This document shows, piece by piece, positions 25,228 through 34,426 of a stretch of DNA of 64,000 bases (position 1 is its first letter; every line of letters begins with the position of its first letter). A program made the position numbers and the translations under genes. Under the pieces are notes generated by a model. That model ran no database searches. It was not told the DNA's origin and was given only the letters and a program-made list of their open reading frames with translations. This DNA comes from an uncultured SAR86 cluster bacterium (GTDB lineage: Bacteria; Pseudomonadota; Gammaproteobacteria; Magnimaribacterales; Magnimaribacteraceae): NCBI GenBank assembly GCA_902554355.1, contig CACDOC010000003.1, positions 21,466 to 85,465 of the forward strand, in the 5' to 3' direction.

Positions 25228-26961
25228 ATGGATATTAGATGGAGGATCTTCTGGTCTACTTTTCTGCTTACATCGATGACTGTTCTCAGTCTAGGATATT
25301 TACTCTTAGAAAGAACAGGTGATTATTTATTAGAACAATTAGACTCGGAGCTAACTTCTGAAGCGAAAGGTGCAATTTTTATACTTTCTAATCCAGAGTA
25401 TGAAATTACCAGTTACCAAACACTTTCACGACAACTCTCAGATGCATATGGCTTTAGAGTTTCTCTCATCAAATCAAACGGTGAAGTTGTAGGCGACTCA
25501 GATGTCGAAGAGGAAGATCTTAAGAAACTGGACAATCACTACAATAGACCCGAAATTCAAGCAGCTATTTATAATAATATTGGAAAAGCAACTCGTTATA
25601 GTAATACCTTAAAAACAGATATGAGGTATCTCGCTTTAGCATCAAATAAAGCAGGAGAAATAAGCTTTGTTCGATTCGCCGTTCCATTATCTGAAATAGA
25701 TGCCACATTACTGGTTCTGCAAAATTCTGTATATGGATTTTTGTTCGTATCCTTATTAATTGCTGTACTTTTAAGTTATTTATTGTCTAGATTTCTAACT
25801 CTTGAGTATATTGAATTAATATCAAGTGCCAGAAAATTAGCTAAGACAAGTGGTATGAAGGGATCGAAAAGAGCTGCGGTAGAGCAGATAAGTTCTAATT
25901 TAATTGAAATTCAAGGGGCACTTAAAGAGGAATTCACTGCTATTGCCAATGAAAGAAATCAGTTTGGGAATGCTCTTGAAGAAATGGGACAGGGTGTAAT
26001 TTCGATTAACAAAAATGGAATAATAGAATTAACCAACCCAGCTGCCAGTAAACTGTTAGGTGTAGATAACCTGTCTGCAGGAGATTCTTTTATGGAAAAG
26101 GTGTCAATATCTGGATTACAAGACCTAATAAAAGAAACTTCTTCTTCAGAGCCTGGGTTAGATGAGATCGAAATACACCAACCTTTTTATCGAGCTTTTA
26201 TTGCTAGTGCTAGCTTTAATCCCGATACAGAAGAGTCGTTACTCGTATTTTCAGATATTACTAGAATAAAAAAACTAGAATCTGCGAGAAGTGACTTTAT
26301 CGGTAATGTTTCTCATGAACTAAGAACACCTATTTCAGTGCTTCTAGCCTCTTCAGAAACTATTCTTAATGCAGATATAAAAAAGGAAAAAGATCTAAAA
26401 CATTTTGTCAAAGCTATACACCGAAATGCTGAGAGACTTAAAAGCTTAGTAGATGATCTTCTGCACTTATCGCGCATAGAGGGTGGCAGTCTTAACATGA
26501 CTATCGAGAAGATAAATCTTGATTACATAGTCAAATCAATCATATTGAATCTAGAGCAAGAAGCTCTTAAGAAGGGTATAAAAATCGAACCTCTGGTTGA
26601 TAAAAGAATTGAAGTATTATCGGACTTCATTTCTTTAGATATAATTATTTCTAATTATTTAAATAACGCTATAGCTTATTCTCCGAGCAATTCAAAAATC
26701 TTAATTACTGCAGAAGATGCAGGTGGAAAAATAAGGTTATCTGTTAAGGATGAGGGAGAGGGTATTCCTGAAAAATATAAAGATAAAGTTTTTCAAAGAT
26801 TTTTCAGAGTTGACAAAGGAAGGTCCCTGAACCAGGGTGGTACTGGGCTTGGGTTATCAATAGTCAAAAACCTAGCTTCAACTCTTTCCTGTCCATTTGG
26901 AGTTGAAAATCTAGAGCCCAATGGATCAAGTTTTTGGATAGAGCTAAATAAATCAACTTAA
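25228..26961 (+). CDS. phoR: Phosphate regulon sensor histidine kinase PhoR
   Basis: A 577-residue sensor kinase. Membrane segments lie at about residues 8-27 and 165-190, enclosing a periplasmic loop of about 135 residues, larger than in E. coli PhoR, which has almost none. After a short linker come a PAS domain (about 240-345), the H-box NVSHELRTP with H363, and an ATPase domain with NNAIAYSP, DEGEGIPE and GTGLGLSIVK. The gene follows phoB directly. The sizeable periplasmic loop resembles the PhoR type of Gram-positives and other lineages and could sense a periplasmic signal. It overlaps the convergent ppx by nine bases. Confidence 0.9.
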   Translation: MDIRWRIFWSTFLLTSMTVLSLGYLLLERTGDYLLEQLDSELTSEAKGAIFILSNPEYEITSYQTLSRQLSDAYGFRVSLIKSNGEVVGDSDVEEEDLKKLDNHYNRPEIQAAIYNNIGKATRYSNTLKTDMRYLALASNKAGEISFVRFAVPLSEIDATLLVLQNSVYGFLFVSLLIAVLLSYLLSRFLTLEYIELISSARKLAKTSGMKGSKRAAVEQISSNLIEIQGALKEEFTAIANERNQFGNALEEMGQGVISINKNGIIELTNPAASKLLGVDNLSAGDSFMEKVSISGLQDLIKETSSSEPGLDEIEIHQPFYRAFIASASFNPDTEESLLVFSDITRIKKLESARSDFIGNVSHELRTPISVLLASSETILNADIKKEKDLKHFVKAIHRNAERLKSLVDDLLHLSRIEGGSLNMTIEKINLDYIVKSIILNLEQEALKKGIKIEPLVDKRIEVLSDFISLDIIISNYLNNAIAYSPSNSKILITAEDAGGKIRLSVKDEGEGIPEKYKDKVFQRFFRVDKGRSLNQGGTGLGLSIVKNLASTLSCPFGVENLEPNGSSFWIELNKST

Positions 26962-27843
26962 ATTTTCGTTAAGATATTCATAAGCCAGGGCGTCACAAAT
27001 TCCCCAATCTATTGCGAAAAGCTTATTTATATTAGAGTGTTCTAAAATAAAAGAAAAAATATCTGCAGCTGGAACTATTACATCTGCTCTATCTTCTGCA
27101 AGACCATAAAGATTTATTCGATCAACAACTGGCATCTTAGATAAATTGATTCTGATCTTTTCAAATTTCTCTCGTTCTAAAGGATTGTATTTATCTATTT
27201 CAAGAATCTTAAAAATTCTCCTTATATTGCCACCGATACCCACTAAAGCGTCTGCATTATTTTCTTTAAGTAAATTTAAAAAGGCTTTTAACTTTTCCCA
27301 TTCTTTTATGCTATCTTTACCCTTCATTATTCTCACAGCACCGAGATCAAATGATTCATACAACTCTTTGGAGGCATTGAGCATATAAATTTCTGTACTG
27401 CCTCCCCCAACATCAACATAGATTGGTTTATTCAGGTTTTCAATTTTTCTTGTATTCGCATTTCTTAGGCAATAGGCTTCTTGTTTACCACTTAATATAC
27501 TAACGGATGTTTGACAGGCTTCTTCAATCTTGCTGCATATTTCACTTCCATTTAGTGCATTCCTGGTGGCCGATGTTGCACAGATTCCGGCCCATTTTAT
27601 ATTCCTTTTTTGTACTTTCTTAGAAAGTTTTTTAAGCTCCTCAATAATTCTTTTTTCTGATTTTTCTGAAATCCTATTTGTTTCAAATACATCTTGACCC
27701 AGCCTAAGATCAATTCTTTTAAAGGTATCTAACTCTAATGGGTACAGTTTTTTTGATCTTCTAATCCTAAATTGTTTGAACTTAATTGCATTTGATCCAA
27801 TATCTACGGCAGCAATACGCTGGAAAGTTTTCTTTGATTTCAA
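26953..27843 (-). CDS. Exopolyphosphatase / pppGpp phosphatase family protein
   Basis: A 296-residue Ppx/GppA-type protein of the actin/ASKHA fold. The phosphate-1 motif is AVDIGSNAIKFKQF (normally DIGSNSxR/K), and the phosphate-2 motif is VDVGGGSTEIYML. Only the two catalytic domains are present; the C-terminal HD-like half of E. coli Ppx (about 500 residues) is absent, as in many short Ppx proteins. It releases terminal phosphate from polyphosphate or pppGpp. Its start overlaps the end of ppk2, so synthesis or use and breakdown of polyphosphate are coupled. Confidence 0.88.
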   Translation of the reverse strand: MKSKKTFQRIAAVDIGSNAIKFKQFRIRRSKKLYPLELDTFKRIDLRLGQDVFETNRISEKSEKRIIEELKKLSKKVQKRNIKWAGICATSATRNALNGSEICSKIEEACQTSVSILSGKQEAYCLRNANTRKIENLNKPIYVDVGGGSTEIYMLNASKELYESFDLGAVRIMKGKDSIKEWEKLKAFLNLLKENNADALVGIGGNIRRIFKILEIDKYNPLEREKFEKIRINLSKMPVVDRINLYGLAEDRADVIVPAADIFSFILEHSNINKLFAIDWGICDALAYEYLNENLS

Positions 27844-28679
27844 TTGGATTGATTTTGTATTAGTTTTTGTAACAATTTCAACTGCTGATATGTGAGACCA
27901 GTAAATTCAACACCTTTATGTTCTATTTTGTAGTTATTTATACCTACATCCCATGTTTTGGGTTTGCTTAGTTTTTTTCCTTCATAGTCAATCTCATTTA
28001 AGAGATACCTTAAGGCTGTTAAGCGAGCAACCATTTTATTATTTGCATTAATTACAATCCAAGGACTTTGTTCATAGGATGTATTTGAGAACATTTGTTC
28101 TTTAAAAAAAGAGAATATCTCCCATTTGTCTGCCATTCTTAAATCATTAGGACTCAGTTTCCAGAGTTTCAAAGGATCATTTTGCCTTTGTTTGATTCGT
28201 TTGCTTTGTTGTCTTTTTTCAATGGATAAATAGAACTTAATCAAAATAAGGTCTTCTTCAATATATGATTTTTCCCATCTTACGACTTTGTTCATAAAAT
28301 GGGTATATTGCCTTTTAGAGCAATAACCCATAGTTATCTCGACAGTGGCCCTTGTGTACCAAGACCTATCAAAAAAAACTATTTCCCCTTTTTTTGGCAT
28401 GTGTTTTTCATATCGTTTGAACCATTTTTTTGATTCATTTGGAGTTGGTATTCCTAAATGCACATACCTAAAATGATCAGGTATAAGATGTCTTGCTAGT
28501 AGATTGATTGTGTCAGTTTTTCCAGCGGTGTCTCTTCCTTCAAAAACAACAGCGATTTTTTTTTCTTCTTTAATTGCCCAATTTTGAAGCTTCAGAAACT
28601 CAATTTGCAGGCTTCTTTTTTCTTTTCTATAAATGTCAGAATTTAGTCTGTCATATTCGGAAACGTCGTAGTTGATCAT
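27840..28679 (-). CDS. ppk2: Polyphosphate kinase 2 family protein
   Basis: A 279-residue PPK2-domain kinase. Walker A is VVFEGRDTAGKTDTINLL (K54), Walker B is FFDRSWYTRA and the lid region includes RQNDPLKLWKLSP. PPK2 enzymes move phosphate between polyphosphate and nucleotides, usually favouring nucleotide phosphorylation. The Walker A tail reads KTD where many PPK2s have KGG, which may matter for subclass. It is the first gene of a two-gene operon with ppx and is divergent from pit. Confidence 0.9.
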   Translation of the reverse strand: MINYDVSEYDRLNSDIYRKEKRSLQIEFLKLQNWAIKEEKKIAVVFEGRDTAGKTDTINLLARHLIPDHFRYVHLGIPTPNESKKWFKRYEKHMPKKGEIVFFDRSWYTRATVEITMGYCSKRQYTHFMNKVVRWEKSYIEEDLILIKFYLSIEKRQQSKRIKQRQNDPLKLWKLSPNDLRMADKWEIFSFFKEQMFSNTSYEQSPWIVINANNKMVARLTALRYLLNEIDYEGKKLSKPKTWDVGINNYKIEHKGVEFTGLTYQQLKLLQKLIQNQSN

Positions 28680-28790
28680 AATAAAATTGTGTGAATATTA
28701 AAGTAGGGTATGTAATAAATAAAGGTGATAAGTTAGATTTCACATAATATAATTTGACACTAATAAATTTCTGGAGTGTGATGCCACTAA

Positions 28791-30020
28791 ATGATAATTG
28801 AATTCGCTCTTCCAATTTTAATTCTTACAGCCCTAGCCGGCTTGATAATGGCCTGGGGAATTGGTGCAAATGATGTTGCTAACGCAATGGGAACATCTGT
28901 AGGATCCGGCGCTATTACCCTTTCGACCGCTATCTTAATAGCCTGTATATTTGAATTCTCAGGAGCCTTTTTAGCTGGTGGAGAAGTAACCTCTACGGTT
29001 AGAAAAGGTATTCTAGATCCCTTATTATTTCAAGATAATCCTGACCTGTTTGTGTTTGGAATGATATCAGCACTGCTAGCTGCTGGAACATGGCTTGTGG
29101 TTGCTACCTATTTTGGATGGCCTGTTTCAACTACCCACACCATAGTAGGAGGTATAGTCGGTTTTGGAATATTGGGATTATCATTTTCGGCAATAGATTG
29201 GGACACGATGTCAGATATAGCTTTAAGCTGGCTTCTCTCTCCCCTTATATCGGGGACTATATCTTTCTTCATATATCTATCTATAGACAAATTAATTTTA
29301 AGAAATAACAACCCAATTCAAATGGCACAAAGATATGGCCCAATATATCTTTTCTTTGTTGCCTTTATTGTCAGTATGGTGACTTTTACCAAAGGACTTA
29401 AGCATATTGGTCTAGGTTTAGATTACACAGATAGCATAATCTATTCATTTATCTTTGGTTTATTTATAACTTTCTTAGGCTTTGTATTTTTATCAAGACT
29501 AAGAAATAGTTCTATAGATCAAATTTTCGGAATACTGATGGTATTCACAGCCTGCGTTATGGCGTTTGCCCACGGTTCTAATGACACTGCTAATGCGGTT
29601 GGGCCCGTAGCGGCAGTATTCTCAACTGTTATGAATGAAGGTGTATCTAAGGAAGCGGCAGTATCAGCTTGGCTTCTACTTGGAGGAGGAGTGGGGATAG
29701 TTCTTGGTCTGGCTATGTGGGGTTATAGAGTTATTCAAACTATAGGAAAAGAAATTACTAAACTAACCCCTACGAGTGGTTTTGCTGCAGAACTAGCGGC
29801 TGCTACTACGGTTGTTATCGCATCCGGTAATGCCATGCCCATTTCAACGACGCATACATTAGTCGGGGCGGTCTTTGGTGTTGGCTTAGCGATGTCTATT
29901 AAAGACTTAGATTTCAAAGTAGTTGGCAAGATAGTAGCCTCTTGGTTGACTACTGTTCCAGCAGGAGCAATTCTCTCAATGATTTTTCTAACACTATTTA
30001 GGTACTTATTCCAGATCTAA
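28791..30020 (+). CDS. pit: Inorganic phosphate transporter, Pit family
   Basis: A 409-residue inner-membrane protein with about ten membrane helices and the two inverted PiT signatures: GANDVANAMGTSVGSGAIT near residue 24 and HGSNDTANAVGPVAA near residue 261. Each half also has a STTHTIVGG or STTHTLVGA element. It takes up phosphate, or metal-phosphate, using the proton or sodium gradient. No pstSCAB operon is in the window, so Pit may be the local phosphate importer. The 111 bases upstream hold no clear Pho box. Confidence 0.93.
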   Translation: MIIEFALPILILTALAGLIMAWGIGANDVANAMGTSVGSGAITLSTAILIACIFEFSGAFLAGGEVTSTVRKGILDPLLFQDNPDLFVFGMISALLAAGTWLVVATYFGWPVSTTHTIVGGIVGFGILGLSFSAIDWDTMSDIALSWLLSPLISGTISFFIYLSIDKLILRNNNPIQMAQRYGPIYLFFVAFIVSMVTFTKGLKHIGLGLDYTDSIIYSFIFGLFITFLGFVFLSRLRNSSIDQIFGILMVFTACVMAFAHGSNDTANAVGPVAAVFSTVMNEGVSKEAAVSAWLLLGGGVGIVLGLAMWGYRVIQTIGKEITKLTPTSGFAAELAAATTVVIASGNAMPISTTHTLVGAVFGVGLAMSIKDLDFKVVGKIVASWLTTVPAGAILSMIFLTLFRYLFQI

Positions 30021-30021
30021 T

Positions 30022-30070
30022 CGTAACCAAATTGTCACAAAGTGACATCATAATTGTCACCAATATTTCA
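30022..30070 (+). promoter_or_regulatory. Pho-type promoter array before the phytase-linked receptor
   Basis: Half-sites at an 11-base period: CGTAA (30022), TGTCA (30033), a non-matching slot (30044), TGTCA (30055) and TTTCA (30066). The palindrome TGTCACAAAGTGACA at 30033-30047 is identical in its arms to the phoB element. CATAAT at 30049-30054 sits 11 bases after the first TGTCA, and TACTAT at 30083-30088 lies 12 bases after the last TTTCA, so two promoter positions are possible. Confidence 0.7.
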
Positions 30071-30101
30071 GACAATACAAATTACTATTATGGAGTAATT
30101 T

Positions 30102-32636
30102 ATGAAACGTCTGAGTTTTTTGTCGATTTTTTCTTTATCTCTTTCCCTTTTTGTACCCAACTTCGCATTTGCAGACGAAGATTCGTCGCAAGCCGATGAA
30201 GAAGTTGTAGTTGTAGGCTCCCTTGCTAGCTTAAGAAGTGCCCTCAACAAAAAAAGGGATTCTGATAAAAATGTTGGTGTCATTGATTCTGATGCCTTAG
30301 GAAATTTTGCCGACATTAACGTAGCTGAGTCCTTGAGGAGAATTTCTGGTATATCAGTTGAAAATGATCAAGGTGAAGGAAGATACGTAACTGTAAGAGG
30401 AATGAATGCTGATTTAAACGCTATGACTATAAATGGTGTCAGTACAGCTTCTCCTGAAGATAGAAGAGGAGTGATTTTAGATGGTGTTCCTACAGATCTT
30501 TTAGAATCTATGACAGTTTATAAGACACTTACTCCGAACTTAGATGCAGATACAATTGGAGGGGCTATAGATTTAGAAACAATTTCAGCATTTTCTTATG
30601 GACCTAATTTTACAAAATTTAAAGCTGAAACTTCTAGAAATGATCTTACCAAAGATAGCAGTAATCCTAAATTATCAGGCACATATACTACAGTTATTCC
30701 TCAAGAGAATGGAGATTTGGGAATTGCATTTGTCATCAGCTCTCAAGAAAGACATATCATGGCAGATAACAATGAAACTGGCGGATGGGGATCTAATTAT
30801 GTCAATGATGACTATGAAATGCGTTACTACGATCTCACAAGAGAAAGAGATGGGATAGTTCTGAATCTAGATTACGTCTCAAATTCAGGAAGTAAAACTT
30901 ATTTACATGCTTTCCATAATGAATATGTAGATACTGAATATAGAGCAAAGTGGGAAGTTAGAGATGTAATGGAAGAGTACACACCAACTATATCTGGAAC
31001 TGTAGCGACTTATGGGGCTTCTAGAATGGATACTGAAGGGAAAAATAGAACTGAAATTAGATCTATCGATAATTTAGCCATTGGTCATGAGACACAACTT
31101 GCAAATGGAAGCTTTTTAGAAGTTCAAGTATTTAGATCTGAAGCAGAACAGGATGATACGGATAGATATAATTTGATATTTAGAAGTAAAGAGAAAGATG
31201 GTGTTACTACTTTAGATACTGCCAATCCTCAAAAACCAGTTTTAGGACTCCCTTCTGAATTTTATGATGCCTCTACATTCCCAGGAAAGGCAGCAGAGCA
31301 AGAATATGCCCTTACTGAGGACGAAGAACAGGGCTTCAAAATTGATTACACCTACATGATCGGTGAAACAGTTGTCCAGACTGGACTAAAGTATAGACAA
31401 AGAGAAAAGATAAATAATTATCAATTCTGTGAGTATAAGATGCCAAAGGATACTACATTGGGAGATTATGATTATCAAACAATAGGAAATTATTTAGCAA
31501 ACACACACGGACCTGCTCCAACTTTTGAACAAGTTAAATCAATAGTAACAAATAATACTTCTGGAACAGTTACTTTCTCAGACGGTACTACCTGTCCTGG
31601 ACCAGGTACTTACTTTAGAGGTATGGGTGGTGATGAAGAAGAAGAATCTATCCCAGCAGACTGGACAACAGAAGAAGACATCCTAGCCTTATATTTTATG
31701 GGTACGACTTTGTATGAAAACTCCACTTGGGTTTATGGCATAAGATTTGAAGATACTGAAACTACTTACAAAGGTAAAAACTGGAATGATACTTATCTTG
31801 GAGATAATGAATTTGAAAATAACTACACCTTTGCAGCACCCTCTTTAAATATTAAATATGATATCTCAGATGATATGGTTCTTAGATTTGGTGCATTTAG
31901 ATCACTTGTAAGACCTGGGTTTAAAGAATCAAGAGCTGGTGCAATTATCAATGTTGACGATAATGAAATAGAGGGTGGAAATCCGAATTTAGATCCTACC
32001 AAAGCCACTAATATCGATATTTCTTTTGAATACTATATTGATGAGAATACTTTTTTTGGAGTGGGTGCTTTCTATAAAAAAATAGAAGATGCAATCGTAG
32101 AAGTTGAATCTCAAGACTTCAGCATGAGAGGATCAACATGGGATATAGCTGAAACTTATATCAATGCAGATGATAGCAGCATCAATGGTTTAGAGTTTTC
32201 CTATCAAACAGCTTTTGATAACGGCTTTATTTTAGTTGCAAATTACACATATGCAGACGGAGAAACTGACTTACCTGCTGATGCTGCTGCAGGACAAAGG
32301 ACTATCCCTTACTTTAAACAAGTAGAAAATACGTGGAATGTTTCTCTTGGGTATGACGAAGGTCCATGGGATATTAGATTGGCCGCAACATACAGAGATA
32401 ATTATCTTGATGAAGTAGGGTCTAAGCCTCTTAATGATCGTTATACAGATGATCATATGCAATTAGATTTAACAGCAAAATATAAAGTTAATGATTCTCT
32501 AAGACTAACGTTTGAAGCTATTAATTTGAATGATGAACCTGAGTACTATTACTTTGGTAATCCCTCAAGACTTTCTCAATATGATGAGTATGGAGCTACT
32601 TATGGAGTCGGATTTAGGTACATCTTGAATCAATAG
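30102..32636 (+). CDS. TonB-dependent outer-membrane receptor, phytase-linked
   Basis: An 844-residue receptor with a signal peptide (residues 1-24, ending FAFA), plug domain at about 45-160 (IDSDALGNFADINVAESLRR, YVTVRGMNADLNAMTING) and a 22-strand-type barrel. NPNLDPTKATNIDIS and other barrel motifs are typical; the C-terminus is GVGFRYILNQ. GGAG precedes the ATG. Pho-type sites upstream and a phytase directly downstream point to uptake of a phosphate-bearing compound, for example inositol phosphates or their products. A strong terminator separates it from the phytase gene. Confidence 0.9.
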   Translation: MKRLSFLSIFSLSLSLFVPNFAFADEDSSQADEEVVVVGSLASLRSALNKKRDSDKNVGVIDSDALGNFADINVAESLRRISGISVENDQGEGRYVTVRGMNADLNAMTINGVSTASPEDRRGVILDGVPTDLLESMTVYKTLTPNLDADTIGGAIDLETISAFSYGPNFTKFKAETSRNDLTKDSSNPKLSGTYTTVIPQENGDLGIAFVISSQERHIMADNNETGGWGSNYVNDDYEMRYYDLTRERDGIVLNLDYVSNSGSKTYLHAFHNEYVDTEYRAKWEVRDVMEEYTPTISGTVATYGASRMDTEGKNRTEIRSIDNLAIGHETQLANGSFLEVQVFRSEAEQDDTDRYNLIFRSKEKDGVTTLDTANPQKPVLGLPSEFYDASTFPGKAAEQEYALTEDEEQGFKIDYTYMIGETVVQTGLKYRQREKINNYQFCEYKMPKDTTLGDYDYQTIGNYLANTHGPAPTFEQVKSIVTNNTSGTVTFSDGTTCPGPGTYFRGMGGDEEEESIPADWTTEEDILALYFMGTTLYENSTWVYGIRFEDTETTYKGKNWNDTYLGDNEFENNYTFAAPSLNIKYDISDDMVLRFGAFRSLVRPGFKESRAGAIINVDDNEIEGGNPNLDPTKATNIDISFEYYIDENTFFGVGAFYKKIEDAIVEVESQDFSMRGSTWDIAETYINADDSSINGLEFSYQTAFDNGFILVANYTYADGETDLPADAAAGQRTIPYFKQVENTWNVSLGYDEGPWDIRLAATYRDNYLDEVGSKPLNDRYTDDHMQLDLTAKYKVNDSLRLTFEAINLNDEPEYYYFGNPSRLSQYDEYGATYGVGFRYILNQ

Positions 32637-32653
32637 ACAACTTTCTCTAACAT

Positions 32654-32685
32654 GAAACTCCTCAAAGAGAGGAGTTTCAGTTTTT
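32654..32685 (+). terminator. Rho-independent terminator between receptor and phytase
   Basis: GAAACTCCTC pairs perfectly with GAGGAGTTTC (10 bp) across AAAGA, followed by AGTTTTT. It should end most receptor transcripts, so the phytase needs read-through or its own promoter in the next 25 bases. Confidence 0.88.
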
Positions 32686-32711
32686 AAGTCTTAAATAACA
32701 AAAACCTTAAT

Positions 32712-33749
32712 ATGAAAAATACAATTTATTTACTTTTCTTCTTATCATTTACTGTAAGTGCCACTATCGAAGATCATAAAATTTATCCAATTTATGAAAC
32801 TGAAGCAGTAAAAACATCGGGTGATGCTGCAGATGACCCTGCATTTTGGTTAAACAAAAAAAATCCTGAAAAAAGTATAGTTTTGGGAACTGATAAAAAA
32901 TCAGGTATTTATACTTACGACTTATCAGGTAAAACATTAGATTATTTTCCGATGGGACGGATTAATAATATTGATTTAAGAAACGATTACTTAATTCAAA
33001 ATAGGACAGTCTCATTATTAGCTGGTACTAATCGAGACTTCAATAGAATAGATTTTCTGTTGATAGGATCAAATGGTAATGTTGCTGAGTATTTAGATAA
33101 TTCTTTTCAGACTGAACTAACCTCTGTTTATGGTCTCTGTATGTTTAAAGATACAGATAATTCCAAAACTTTTGTATTTGTAACTGATGAAGAAAGTTTA
33201 GCAATATACCAATACGAAATTCAGACTTATACACCAATCTCAGCAAAATTGGTCAGAACAATACCTACTCAATCTGTATCTGAGGGCTGTGTAGTGGATG
33301 ATGATTTGAAAATACTTTATTTTTCTCAAGAAGATGAAAAATCTGGAATTTTCAAGACTACTGCATTGCCAGAAGATGGAAATATTGAAACGATAGATTT
33401 ACTTAAACCATCAGGAAATATAACTGGTGATTCCGAAGGGCTGGCTTTAGTTAAATTACCCGATCAAACATTACTAATTTCATCCTCACAAGATTCTAAT
33501 GAGTATCTAATTTATACAACCGGCACAGATGATCAGTACCTTGGTAAATTTACTATTGAAGCATCAACAATCGATGGAACAAGTGAAACAGATGGTATAG
33601 AGGCTTATTACGGGCCACTTAGCCCTCAATTTCCTTTAGGAATTTTTATAGCGCAAGATGATGTAAATCTTGATCAATACGGTGAACCAATAAATCAAAA
33701 TTTCAAATTTTCTTCCCTGAAAGATGCTATAGATCCATTTATTAAATAG
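32712..33749 (+). CDS. Beta-propeller phytase (3-phytase)
   Basis: A 345-residue exported protein. The signal peptide is MKNTIYLLFFLSFTVSA. The mature part shows the beta-propeller phytase pattern: SGDAADDPAFWLNKKNPEKS, VLGTDKKSGIYTYDLSG, GRINNIDLR, and SEGLALVKLPDQTLL with IDGTSETDGIEAYYG. These enzymes use calcium and release phosphate from phytate and related esters. It could be periplasmic or a substrate of the type II system 8 kb downstream. It follows the Pho-controlled receptor, behind a terminator. Confidence 0.9.
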   Translation: MKNTIYLLFFLSFTVSATIEDHKIYPIYETEAVKTSGDAADDPAFWLNKKNPEKSIVLGTDKKSGIYTYDLSGKTLDYFPMGRINNIDLRNDYLIQNRTVSLLAGTNRDFNRIDFLLIGSNGNVAEYLDNSFQTELTSVYGLCMFKDTDNSKTFVFVTDEESLAIYQYEIQTYTPISAKLVRTIPTQSVSEGCVVDDDLKILYFSQEDEKSGIFKTTALPEDGNIETIDLLKPSGNITGDSEGLALVKLPDQTLLISSSQDSNEYLIYTTGTDDQYLGKFTIEASTIDGTSETDGIEAYYGPLSPQFPLGIFIAQDDVNLDQYGEPINQNFKFSSLKDAIDPFIK

Positions 33750-33762
33750 ATAATAAAAGTAA

Positions 33763-33787
33763 TAACCTTAACTCAAAAATAAGGTTA
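33763..33787 (+). terminator. Weak hairpin after phytase gene
   Basis: TAACCTTA pairs with TAAGGTTA across nine bases. The stem is AT-rich and there is no clear T-run after it, so termination is doubtful. Confidence 0.35.
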
Positions 33788-33814
33788 AAATTGTGTAAAA
33801 ATTGAGCAGAAAAA

Positions 33815-34399
33815 ATGTGTGGAAGATTTACACTTAGAAACTTAGATGATCTCAAAGCTAGATATGGAGAAACAGATTTTAGGCCTAGTTATAATGTCGC
33901 TCCGAGTCAAAAAATATTAGCACTAACTGATAAATTTCAAACAATGGAATGGGGATTCTCGCCTTATTGGGCTGAAAAGCCATTCAATTTGATAAATGCA
34001 AGATTAGAAACACTTTTTGAGAAACCTTCCTTTACTAATTCTAATAGATGTCTTATCCCTGCAGATGGCTGGTATGAGTGGAAGCAAGAAGACGAAGTCA
34101 AAACACCATATTTTCATCATTTAAATGGAGATATATTTTTCTTTGGTGGAGTCTTTGGAGGATACAGAGGGAAGGTGGGATGTGCTATCGTCACTACAGA
34201 TGCAGTCGAGTCCTTAAAAAATATTCATGAGCGAATGCCTTTGATTATTTCAAGACAACACTTTCAGGATTGGTTAAACGGAGACAATATTGACTGTTCA
34301 GATATTTTTTCTTCAAAAGCAATCATCAATCATCCTGTTTCGACACATGTAAATAATCCATTCAACGATGATCCCAAGTGTGTATTCCCCGCTAGTTAA
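33815..34399 (+). CDS. yedK: SOS response-associated peptidase (HMCES/YedK)
   Basis: A 194-residue SRAP protein starting MCGRFTLR. After Met removal Cys2 forms the DNA-protein crosslink at abasic sites. The other active-site residues are present: N61 (INARLET), E89 (WYEWKQ) and H138 (IHERMP). It protects abasic sites in single-stranded DNA. It is slightly shorter than the E. coli protein (222). Its place inside the phosphate region has no obvious functional reason. Confidence 0.93.
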   Translation: MCGRFTLRNLDDLKARYGETDFRPSYNVAPSQKILALTDKFQTMEWGFSPYWAEKPFNLINARLETLFEKPSFTNSNRCLIPADGWYEWKQEDEVKTPYFHHLNGDIFFFGGVFGGYRGKVGCAIVTTDAVESLKNIHERMPLIISRQHFQDWLNGDNIDCSDIFSSKAIINHPVSTHVNNPFNDDPKCVFPAS

Positions 34400-34426
34400 T
34401 TATATCGCCTGCCTTTTAGTGTAAGA

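Noticed and set aside
28690..28790. Pho box upstream of pit or ppk2
   Set aside because: TTTCACA and TTGACAC are present but the half-sites are not at 11- or 22-base spacing, so I do not call a site.
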